Source: Agrobacterium tumefaciens (GTDB lineage: Bacteria; Pseudomonadota; Alphaproteobacteria; Rhizobiales; Rhizobiaceae). Taken from it: a stretch of 64,000 nt of DNA. This document shows, in pieces, positions 1-6,762 of the stretch. The translations under genes and the position numbers were made by a program. The notes beneath the pieces were generated by a model. It worked only from the letters and a program-made list of their open reading frames with translations. It had not been told where the DNA came from and searched no databases. Numbering within the stretch: position 1 is the stretch's first letter; every line of letters starts with the position of its first letter. The stretch lies in NCBI RefSeq assembly GCF_009649785.1, contig NZ_WJOK01000019.1, positions 39,234 to 103,233 on the forward strand, given 5' to 3'.

Positions 1-480
1 AACGCCGTTGACGCGCGAGCGGAAGGCGAACCAGCCGAACACGAAGGCGAGCAGGCCGGGCACCACCAGCACCATCAGTGCTGCAAACCAGAACATGTCG
101 AAGCCATGCCAGAACCACGGCAGTTCCTTCCAGTTGAGGAACACCATGAAGTCAGGCAGCACGGGATGGCCGTAAACACCGCGCGTGCCGATCTGCCGCA
201 TCAGATACATGCCCATGGCATAACCGCCGAGCGCGAAGAAGGCGGCGTGGCCGAGCGAGAGAATGCCGCAATATCCCCAGACCAGATCAAGCGCCAGCGC
301 CAGCAGCGCATAGGCCAGATATTTGCCGAGCATCGACATGATGTAGGTCGGGATGCGGAACGCGCTGTCAGCCGGCAACAGCAGATTGGAGGCGGGCACC
401 AGCACGGCGATGGCCAGGATGATGCCGATGGCGATGGAAATGCGGCGATCGAGCGCGCGCAGGAGGAAGCCGGTAATCAT
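1..480 (-). CDS. urtC: Urea ABC transporter permease UrtC (partial, C-terminus cut by window edge)
   Basis: The second inner-membrane permease of the UrtABCDE urea importer. The first 160 codons are visible and the frame stays open to base 1, so the gene continues outside the window. The N-terminus has hydrophobic segments and the branched-chain-type permease motif around GILSLGHAAFFALGGYAMG. The ATG at 480 overlaps the urtB stop in an ATGA, showing translational coupling. UrtC pairs with UrtB to form the channel; UrtD and UrtE ATPases are expected to follow to the left. Family assignment is strong from sequence and order. Urea as substrate is inferred from the family. Confidence 0.93.
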   Translation of the reverse strand, partial: MITGFLLRALDRRISIAIGIILAIAVLVPASNLLLPADSAFRIPTYIMSMLGKYLAYALLALALDLVWGYCGILSLGHAAFFALGGYAMGMYLMRQIGTRGVYGHPVLPDFMVFLNWKELPWFWHGFDMFWFAALMVLVVPGLLAFVFGWFAFRSRVNGV

Positions 481-2090
481 GCTTCGATCGCCCTTCCCTT
501 GAGTGCGAAGAGACCACGCGGCCGCTTCTGGATGAACAGGATGATGAGAACGAGCACGAGGATCTTGCCGAGCACGGCGCCCACCGTCGGCTCAAGGAAC
601 TTGTTGAGCACGCCGAGCGACAGCGCACCCACGAGCGTTCCCCAGAGATTGCCGACCCCGCCGAATACCACCACCATGAAACTGTCGATGATGTAGCTCT
701 GGCCGAGATTGGGCGAGACATTGTCGATCTGCGACAGCGCTACCCCGGCAAGGCCGGCAACGCCGGAACCGAGCGCGAAGGTGAAGGCATCCACCCAGGG
801 CGTGCGGATGCCCATGGAAGAGGCCATGCGGCGGTTCTGGGTCACAGCGCGCATCTGCAAGCCGAAGGCGGAGCGCTTCAAAAGCACCAGCAGCGCGAAG
901 AAGACGGAAAGCGAGAAACAGACGATCCACACCCGGTTCCAGGTGAAATTGAGGTAACCGACGCTGAACGAGCCGGACATCCAGCTCGGGCTGCCGACCT
1001 CACGGTTGGTCGGGCCGAAGATGGAACGCACGCCCTGTTGCAGGATCAGCGAGATACCCCAGGTGGCGAGCAGCGTTTCCAGCGGTCGCCCGTAGAGATA
1101 GCGGATGACGCCGCGCTCCATGATGAGGCCGACGCAGGCTGTGACCAGAAAGGCGGCCGGCAGGGCAATCGCCAGTGACCAGTCGAACAGGCCGGGGAAA
1201 TGGCTGCGGATCAACTCCTGCACCATGAAGGTGGAGTAAGCGCCGATCATCACCATCTCGCCATGCGCCATATTGATGATGCCCATGACGCCGAAGGTGA
1301 TGGCAAGACCGATGGCGGCGAGCAGCAGCACCGAGCCGAGCGACAGGCCGTACCAGACATTCTGTGCGTAATCCCAGAAGGCAAGGGAACTCTCGATGCT
1401 CGAAATCGCCTCGTCCACATCCGGCTTCAGGCTCGGATCAACCGTGGGCGTCGCCGCCATCAGAATGCTGATCGCATCGCGCCCGCCAAGCGCCTTGATG
1501 GTGGCGATCGCTTCTTTCTTCACCTCAAGGGGGCGGTCGGAGGAAAGCAGCGAGACAGCCCGCGCCTCCTCCATCCGCGTCCGCACCTCTTTGTCGGTTT
1601 CCTTGGATATGGCCGCTTCCAGCAATTCCAGATTTTCGGCACTGGGGGCTTTCAGAACCGCATCGGCGGCGGAAAGCCGCACCGAGCGTTCCGGACTGAG
1701 CAACGTCAGGCCGCCCATCGCGGCGCGGATGACGCGACGCAGATTGTTGTTGACCCTGATCTTGGTAACCGCCGCCTTCGGGGCTTCGCCAGCACTTTCG
1801 CCGGTCAGCGGATCGATGAGTGTGAAATTGGAACCCGACGGCTTGGTCATGAACACCAGATTGTCGGCCTTGCGCACGTAAAGATCGCCTGATGCAAAAG
1901 CCTCAAGCGCCGGCACCACCCGCGCGTCGCCGGTGGCAGCAATCTGGCCGATCAATGTTTCGGCCTGCTTGAAGTCAGCCGTGCCGAGCTGGTCGATCAG
2001 CGCCTTCGGATCGCTCTGCGCGAGGGACTGGGCGGCGATCCCCAGGGTGAGCCAGAGGAAGATGGCTCCGAGAAAAGATCGGATCGTCAT
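477..2090 (-). CDS. urtB: Urea ABC transporter permease UrtB
   Basis: Inner-membrane permease of the urea ABC importer, 537 residues. A hydrophobic N-terminal leader is followed by about 200 residues of helical, HEAT-like extracytoplasmic sequence, typical of UrtB and absent from LivH. The BPD_transp_2 permease domain follows, with the INMAHGEM motif near residue 270 and several membrane segments. I chose the ATG at 2090 because AAGGA precedes it and the product begins with a signal-like segment; the open frame continues to 2444 only through the intergenic repeat. It overlaps urtC by four bases. A 284-base gap holding a RIME-like palindrome separates it from urtA. Confidence 0.95.
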   Translation of the reverse strand: MTIRSFLGAIFLWLTLGIAAQSLAQSDPKALIDQLGTADFKQAETLIGQIAATGDARVVPALEAFASGDLYVRKADNLVFMTKPSGSNFTLIDPLTGESAGEAPKAAVTKIRVNNNLRRVIRAAMGGLTLLSPERSVRLSAADAVLKAPSAENLELLEAAISKETDKEVRTRMEEARAVSLLSSDRPLEVKKEAIATIKALGGRDAISILMAATPTVDPSLKPDVDEAISSIESSLAFWDYAQNVWYGLSLGSVLLLAAIGLAITFGVMGIINMAHGEMVMIGAYSTFMVQELIRSHFPGLFDWSLAIALPAAFLVTACVGLIMERGVIRYLYGRPLETLLATWGISLILQQGVRSIFGPTNREVGSPSWMSGSFSVGYLNFTWNRVWIVCFSLSVFFALLVLLKRSAFGLQMRAVTQNRRMASSMGIRTPWVDAFTFALGSGVAGLAGVALSQIDNVSPNLGQSYIIDSFMVVVFGGVGNLWGTLVGALSLGVLNKFLEPTVGAVLGKILVLVLIILFIQKRPRGLFALKGRAIEA

Positions 2091-2147
2091 GTCGGGTTCC
2101 TTGGAGCGGTTTGCGACTCTGCGGTTGCGTGTGGCACGACCTGAATA

Positions 2148-2314
2148 TGCGGCTTCACCCCCCCTCTGCCCTGCCGGGCATCTCCCCCTCAAGGGGTGAG
2201 ATCGACCCGTGGCAAGGTCCCGTCCATCTCGACGTTCAAGGATGAAATGGCGGGAGAGCATCTTGCCGATCTCCCCCCTTGAGGGGGAGATGTCCGGCAG
2301 GACAGAGGGGGGTA
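2148..2314. repeat. RIME-like intergenic palindromic repeat, copy A
   Basis: Two arms in inverted orientation, rich in CCCCCTCTGCCCTGCCGGGCATCTCC and its complement, flank a central part with GATCGACCCGTGGC. The whole element can fold into a long hairpin. It closely resembles 18890-19061, and 28779-28824 is a short remnant. The left arm also carries the flank TGCGGCTTCACC shared with the other copies. It lies between urtA and urtB, so it is likely transcribed. The resemblance to the Rhizobium intergenic mosaic element is from memory; the family name is tentative. Confidence 0.75.
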
Positions 2315-2374
2315 ATTCTGGCTCAGTTTGTAAACAATCCGCCCCTCCAAAGAGGGGCGGCGTTCGTTTCCTTA

Positions 2375-3664
2375 TCAGCTGCCCTTGCCGCCGCACTTGC
2401 CGGTTGCAACGTTGAAGTTGCCGCAGGACATCGGCTTGCGCCAATCCGAAATCAGATCCTTCGAGTCAGGCAGGTAATCCGACCATTCGTCACCCACGAC
2501 CTGTGGCGTCTGCTGCACGATTTCGAACTGCCCATCGGCCTGGATTTCACCGATCAGCACCGGCTTGGTGATGTGGTGGTTCGGCATGACGGTGGAGTAA
2601 CCGCCAGAAAGGTTCGGCACGGAAACGCCGATGATGCTGTCAAGAACTGCGTCCGTATCGGTCGTACCTGCGGTTTCGACGGCCTTAACCCAGGCGTTGA
2701 AACCGATATAGGCGGCTTCCATCGGGTCGTTCGTCACGCGCTTGTCGTTCTTGGTAAACGCATGCCAGGTTTTGATGAATTCGGCGTTGACCTCGGTATC
2801 GACAGACTGGAAGTAGTTCCAGGCGGCAAGGTGGCCGACCAGCGGCGCGGTATCGAGACCGGCAAGCTCTTCTTCACCGACCGAGAAGGCGACGACCGGA
2901 ATGTCCTCGGCCTTGATGCCCTGGTTCGCAAGCTCCTTGTAGAAGGGCACGTTGGCGTCACCATTGATGGTGGAGACAACGGCGGTCTTCTTGCCGGCCG
3001 AGCCGAACTTCTTGATGTCGGACACGATCGTCTGCCAGTCGGACTGGCCGAACGGGGTGTAGTTGATCATGATGTCCTCTTCCTTGACGCCTTTCGACAT
3101 CAGGTAGGCCTTCAGGATCTTGTTTGTGGTCTGCGGGTAGACATAGTCGGTACCTGCCAGAACCCAGCGCTCGACGCCTTCGGTCTTGGCGAGATAATCG
3201 ACGGCCGGAATGGCCTGCTGGTTGGGCGCTGCACCCGTGTAGACGATGTTGCGGGAGGATTCTTCACCCTCATACTGCACCGGGTAGAACAGCAGGGAAT
3301 TCAGCTCTTCGAAAACCGGCAGCACGGATTTGCGCGACGAAGATGTCCAGCAACCGAAAACGGCGGCGACCTTGTCCTGCGAAATCAGCTGGCGGGCCTT
3401 TTCGGCAAACAGCGGCCAGTCGGAGGCCGGGTCGACCACGACGGCTTCGAGCTTCTTGCCGAGAACGCCGCCCTTCTTGTTCTGCTCGTCGATGAGCATC
3501 AGCATGGCGTCCTTCAGCGTCGTCTCTGAAATCGCCATGGTGCCGGAAAGAGAATGCAGCACGCCTACCTTGATCGTATCGTCGGCGGCAAATGCGCCAT
3601 GGAAGGCGGTGGTGGACATGATTGCGCCGAGCAGCGCGGCGCTAAGCGTCTTGCGGAATGTCAT
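2375..3664 (-). CDS. urtA: Urea ABC transporter substrate-binding protein UrtA
   Basis: Periplasmic urea-binding protein, 429 residues, normal for the family. A signal peptide of about 26 residues ends in AFHGAFA before ADDTIKVGVLHSLSG, the start of a Peripla_BP_5 domain. The ATG at 3664 is preceded by AAGGAG at slightly long spacing. First gene of the leftward urtABC operon. A perfect 16-base palindrome about 100 bases upstream is a candidate operator. In other bacteria urt genes respond to nitrogen limitation through NtrC; no clear sigma-54 promoter was found here. Specificity for urea rather than short amides is inferred from the family and from adjacent urtBC. Confidence 0.95.
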   Translation of the reverse strand: MTFRKTLSAALLGAIMSTTAFHGAFAADDTIKVGVLHSLSGTMAISETTLKDAMLMLIDEQNKKGGVLGKKLEAVVVDPASDWPLFAEKARQLISQDKVAAVFGCWTSSSRKSVLPVFEELNSLLFYPVQYEGEESSRNIVYTGAAPNQQAIPAVDYLAKTEGVERWVLAGTDYVYPQTTNKILKAYLMSKGVKEEDIMINYTPFGQSDWQTIVSDIKKFGSAGKKTAVVSTINGDANVPFYKELANQGIKAEDIPVVAFSVGEEELAGLDTAPLVGHLAAWNYFQSVDTEVNAEFIKTWHAFTKNDKRVTNDPMEAAYIGFNAWVKAVETAGTTDTDAVLDSIIGVSVPNLSGGYSTVMPNHHITKPVLIGEIQADGQFEIVQQTPQVVGDEWSDYLPDSKDLISDWRKPMSCGNFNVATGKCGGKGS

Positions 3665-3762
3665 CGGAAGAACCCCTCTCCTTGTTTAGCCCTCATGGGG
3701 CTTCAGCGGCATCGTTGACCGCTGCTGGAAGGGACTATCGATCTCGCGGGCGAGAAACCGTA

Positions 3763-3778
3763 TACGTCAATTGACGTA
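3763..3778. promoter_or_regulatory. Perfect 16-base palindrome upstream of urtA, candidate operator
   Basis: TACGTCAATTGACGTA is its own reverse complement with no mismatch. It lies about 100 bases before the urtA start codon, where an operator or activator site would fit. The binding protein is unknown. The LuxR-type regulator at 10155-11084 is one possible partner, but that is only an inference from proximity. Confidence 0.5.
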
Positions 3779-3963
3779 GGCGGGGTGGCGAAAGCTGCAG
3801 GGGGTGTTGGGGAGAGGGAAATCCTGGCCGGGGCAACCGATGTGAAACCTGGCGTTTCAACATGCTTCTTCTCCGGCAGGGAAGACTCGAGCGGCAGCGG
3901 GTCGAGGGTGCGAGGTCGGAGACAGACTGAGAAGTCGTCCCTTCATCCGGCGCTTCGCGCCAT

Positions 3964-3985
3964 CTTCTCCCCGGCAGGGGAGAAG
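3964..3985. repeat. Short palindromic repeat CTTCTCCCC-N4-GGGGAGAAG
   Basis: A nine-base perfect inverted repeat with a four-base loop. The same arms recur at 41076-41097 with a different loop, so this is a dispersed element rather than a gene-specific terminator. Confidence 0.6.
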
Positions 3986-4007
3986 AAACGATCAGCGACG
4001 CTTCACA

Positions 4008-4205
4008 TCAGGCGTGCGGCTTGTCGTCCCGCTCTTCGTCACGGATCGCATCGTCATGATACCAGGAGCCGAAATCGACATGCGGCTGACGTGCCTCGCG
4101 CTCCAGATCGCTCAGCCCGATGTTACGGAACTTTGAGAGCCCCGCGCGTCCGCCGACCGGAAATTGAAAGATCGTTGCCGTTTCACGATGAAAGCCAGTT
4201 GCCAT
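4008..4205 (-). CDS. DUF2735 domain protein, divergent from glnII
   Basis: Small protein of about 65 residues from a family found in Rhizobiales, often beside glnII. The conserved core, MATGFHRETATIFQFPVGG and then RAGL, is visible at the N-terminus; the C-terminus is charged. The ATG at 4205 matches the usual family start. An in-frame ATG at 4214 and one at 4238 are alternatives, and 4214 has AAAGTGAG just before it. Function is unknown. Divergent placement from glnII across a shared 490-base control region suggests a link to nitrogen status. Confidence 0.75.
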   Translation of the reverse strand: MATGFHRETATIFQFPVGGRAGLSKFRNIGLSDLEREARQPHVDFGSWYHDDAIRDEERDDKPHA

Positions 4206-4404
4206 ATCGAACATCTCACTTTGTTTGCATCGAAGCACTTTGGTTGTGAAGCAAACCCGTTAGCTCTGGTTTAGCTCCATTTGATTAAAAAAAAATCACG
4301 TTGCGAAAAATATAGGCATTAAATGGTCATTCAGCAAGAAAAACCATTCCGGAAGCGCCGGTTTTTGGGGCAAATGCCGATCCGTCGTTCGCAATCGAAA
4401 ACAT

Positions 4405-4421
4405 TGCACCGCAACAGGGCA
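4405..4421 (+). promoter_or_regulatory. Candidate NtrC binding site upstream of glnII
   Basis: TGCACC-N5-AGGGCA is close to the NtrC dyad TGCACC-N5-GGTGCA; the right half has mismatches. It lies about 165 bases before the sigma-54 promoter, a normal enhancer distance. Confidence 0.45.
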
Positions 4422-4584
4422 TTTTGAGCGATGCCACCCGCTATCTGTTAGGAATCACTGACGAAACATTAGGGTTCGATTTACCTGCCGCAGTGCAGCA
4501 TGAGCGGTTAATGGCCATATCGGCCCCCTCGGCCCTGAGCATGCCTGAAAGATTTTTCGAAGAATTCGCAAAACATCGCCAATC

Positions 4585-4600
4585 TGGCACGCGGCATGCA
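4585..4600 (+). promoter_or_regulatory. Sigma-54 (RpoN) promoter of glnII
   Basis: TGGCACGCGGCATGCA matches the RpoN consensus TGGCACG-N4-TTGCW with one mismatch in the -12 element, and the GG-GC spacing is exact. Transcription would start near 4610, leaving a leader of about 85 bases. glnII of rhizobia is known to be RpoN/NtrC dependent, so both position and function fit. Confidence 0.75.
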
Positions 4601-4696
4601 TCTATATGGCCAGCCCTTGAACGCGAATGTTGCTTCCGGTGGCGAAAGCCACGGCAAGCCTCAAGGCTTCGCATTGTTACCTATGAGAGGTTCGTA

Positions 4697-5731
4697 ATGA
4701 CTAAGTTCAAACTCGAGTACATCTGGCTTGACGGTTATAAGCCGGTCCCCAACCTGCGCGGCAAGACACAGGTCAAGGAATTCGATGAATTCCCGACGCT
4801 CGAGCAGCTGCCGCTTTGGGGTTTTGATGGCTCGTCCACGCAGCAGGCCGAAGGCCACTCTTCGGATTGCGTTCTGAAGCCCGTCGCGATCTACCCCGAT
4901 CCGGCCCGCACCAACGGCGTGCTGGTCATGTGCGAAGTCATGATGCCTGACGGCGTCACCCCGCATGCATCGAACAGCCGCGCGACCATCCTCGACGACG
5001 AGGACGCATGGTTCGGCTTCGAACAGGAATATTTCTTCTACCAGGACGGCCGCCCGCTCGGCTTCCCCGAGCAGGGTTACCCGGCTCCGCAGGGTCCGTA
5101 TTACACCGGCGTCGGCTTCAAGAACGTCGGCTCGGTTGCCCGCGAAATCGTTGAAGAACATCTAGACCTCTGCCTCGAAGCCGGCATCAACCACGAAGGC
5201 ATCAATGCCGAAGTGGCCAAGGGTCAGTGGGAATTCCAGGTATTCGGCAAGGGCTCCAAGCGCGCCGCCGACCAGATCTGGATCGCCCGTTACCTGCTGC
5301 TGCGTCTTTGCGAACAGTACGGCATCGACGTCGAATTCCATTGCAAGCCGCTCGGCGATACCGACTGGAACGGTTCGGGCATGCATTGCAACTTCTCCAC
5401 CAAGTTCATGCGTGAAGTTGGCGGCAAGGAGTATTTCGAAGCCCTCATGGCCGCTTTCGCCAAGAACTGGCAGGAGCACATCGACGTTTACGGTCCGGAC
5501 AACCACCTGCGCCTGACCGGCAAGCACGAAACCGCTCCGTGGAACAAGTTCTCCTACGGCGTTGCCGACCGTGGCGCCTCGATCCGCGTTCCGCACTCCT
5601 TCGTCAACAACGGTTACCGTGGTTACCTCGAAGACCGTCGTCCGAACTCGCAGGGCTGCCCTTACCAGATCGCTTCCGTCGTTCTGAAGACGATTGCAGA
5701 AGTGCCGCTCGCAAAGTCGGCTGCTGCCTGA
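4697..5731 (+). CDS. glnII: Glutamine synthetase II (eukaryotic type)
   Basis: ATP-dependent synthesis of glutamine from glutamate and ammonia, cytoplasmic. The 344-residue length is typical of rhizobial GSII, shorter than GSI at about 470. The N-terminal beta-grasp carries WGFDGSSTQQAEG; the catalytic domain has WFGFEQEYFF, the GSGMHCNFS metal/ATP site and the NNHLRLTGKHET-like segment. I chose ATG 4697 because GAGAGG precedes it and MTKFKLEYIWLDG is the family N-terminus. The sigma-54 promoter at 4585-4600 indicates induction under nitrogen limitation. A strong terminator follows. Confidence 0.97.
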   Translation: MTKFKLEYIWLDGYKPVPNLRGKTQVKEFDEFPTLEQLPLWGFDGSSTQQAEGHSSDCVLKPVAIYPDPARTNGVLVMCEVMMPDGVTPHASNSRATILDDEDAWFGFEQEYFFYQDGRPLGFPEQGYPAPQGPYYTGVGFKNVGSVAREIVEEHLDLCLEAGINHEGINAEVAKGQWEFQVFGKGSKRAADQIWIARYLLLRLCEQYGIDVEFHCKPLGDTDWNGSGMHCNFSTKFMREVGGKEYFEALMAAFAKNWQEHIDVYGPDNHLRLTGKHETAPWNKFSYGVADRGASIRVPHSFVNNGYRGYLEDRRPNSQGCPYQIASVVLKTIAEVPLAKSAAA

Positions 5732-5742
5732 TAACCCAAGAC

Positions 5743-5776
5743 ATGGCGTCGCCCGCAACCGGGCGACGCCATTTTT
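5743..5776 (+). terminator. Rho-independent terminator of glnII
   Basis: A 13-base perfect stem, ATGGCGTCGCCCG with its complement around a four-base loop, followed by TTTTTAT. It starts 11 bases after the glnII stop. Confidence 0.9.
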
Positions 5777-5948
5777 ATGTCCACCGAACGGCCGGACCAG
5801 ACAGGCGACCTTTCGCCCTCTGCCCTGCGTGGAATATTCTTGCCTATGCGCAAACTCGAAGACGTTGCGTGGCTTTGACCAACCGCATCGGCTTTTCCGA
5901 ACCGCGACACGGTTTTCGGTCCGATGCTCTAAAGCAAGAAGGTGAGCG

Positions 5949-6719
5949 ATGGGCATTCTCAAAAAATTCTCTCTCGAAAACCGCATCGCCATCATCACCG
6001 GCAGCGGCCGCGGTCTCGGTTTCGAAATCGCCAGGGCCTTTGCCGAGGCTGGCGCCCACGTGTGGCTGACCGGCCGTAACGCCGAGGCGCTGGAAGAGGC
6101 AGCAGGCACACTTCGGCAAGCCGGCGGAAAAGCCGATTATGCCGCTTTCGACATTGCCGACACCGCCGCCGGAACTGCCCTCGTCCACCGCATCATGGAC
6201 GAATTCGGCCATCTCGATATCCTCGTTAACAATGTTGGCGCACGCGACCGCCGCCCGCTTTCCGAATTCAGCGACGAGGACGTGCTGGAGCTTATCCGCA
6301 CCGACCTCACCTCCTCCGTCTCGCTGTCGCGAGACGCCGCGCAAGCCATGAACACCAACGGTTACGGCCGCATCATCACCATCACCTCCATTCTCGGCCA
6401 CATCGTCAGGCCGGGCGATGCGATCTATCCCGTTGCCAAGCAGGGGCTAACCGGGCTGATGCGCGCAATCGCTGTCGAATATGGCGCGCGCGGCATCACC
6501 AGCAACGCCATTGCACCCGGCATGTTCGCCACGGAAACCAATGCGGCCCTTGCCGAAAACCCTGACATGGTCGCCTTTGCCAAGCTGCGCGTGCCGCTTG
6601 AACGCTGGGGCAGGCCGGATGAAATCGCCGGTGCCGCCCTGTTTCTGGCCAGCGACGCCTCCTCCTTCGTCAACGGCCATGTGCTGACGGTGGATGGCGG
6701 CATGTCGGTGCGGCTGTGA
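5949..6719 (+). CDS. SDR-family oxidoreductase
   Basis: NAD(P)-dependent short-chain dehydrogenase, 256 residues. The Rossmann motif TGSGRGLG is at residues 17-24, NNVG at 94-97, catalytic Ser147 lies in ITSILG, and Tyr160-xxx-Lys164 is in YPVAK. The C-terminus with VDGGMSV is classical. The closest type by feel is the gluconate 5-dehydrogenase/FabG-like group, but the substrate cannot be read from the sequence. AAGGTGAG precedes the ATG. It stands 43 bases before the transporter-kinase gene, so the two may be co-transcribed. Confidence 0.88.
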   Translation: MGILKKFSLENRIAIITGSGRGLGFEIARAFAEAGAHVWLTGRNAEALEEAAGTLRQAGGKADYAAFDIADTAAGTALVHRIMDEFGHLDILVNNVGARDRRPLSEFSDEDVLELIRTDLTSSVSLSRDAAQAMNTNGYGRIITITSILGHIVRPGDAIYPVAKQGLTGLMRAIAVEYGARGITSNAIAPGMFATETNAALAENPDMVAFAKLRVPLERWGRPDEIAGAALFLASDASSFVNGHVLTVDGGMSVRL

Positions 6720-6762
6720 GAATGGCAAAACACCTTTTGCGGGAAGGGGCTGGATCCTAGGC

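Larger units (their letters stand above)
3665..4007. other. Intergenic region between urtA and the DUF2735 gene
   Basis: No credible gene. It holds the urtA leader, a perfect palindrome at 3763-3778 and a short hairpin repeat at 3964-3985. The open frame across 3785-4249 has no ribosome site or recognisable product and runs antisense through the DUF2735 gene. Confidence 0.7.
4206..4696. other. Shared control region between DUF2735 gene and glnII
   Basis: AT-rich near 4260-4330 and without a convincing gene. The open frame from 4424 in phase with glnII is a through-read: its product before the glnII start matches nothing and lacks a ribosome site. The region contains a candidate NtrC site and a sigma-54 promoter, listed separately. 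Confidence 0.75.

Noticed and set aside
106..696. Long plus-strand open frame over urtC/urtB
   Set aside because: It is antisense to the clear urtC and urtB reading frames and its product is low-complexity.
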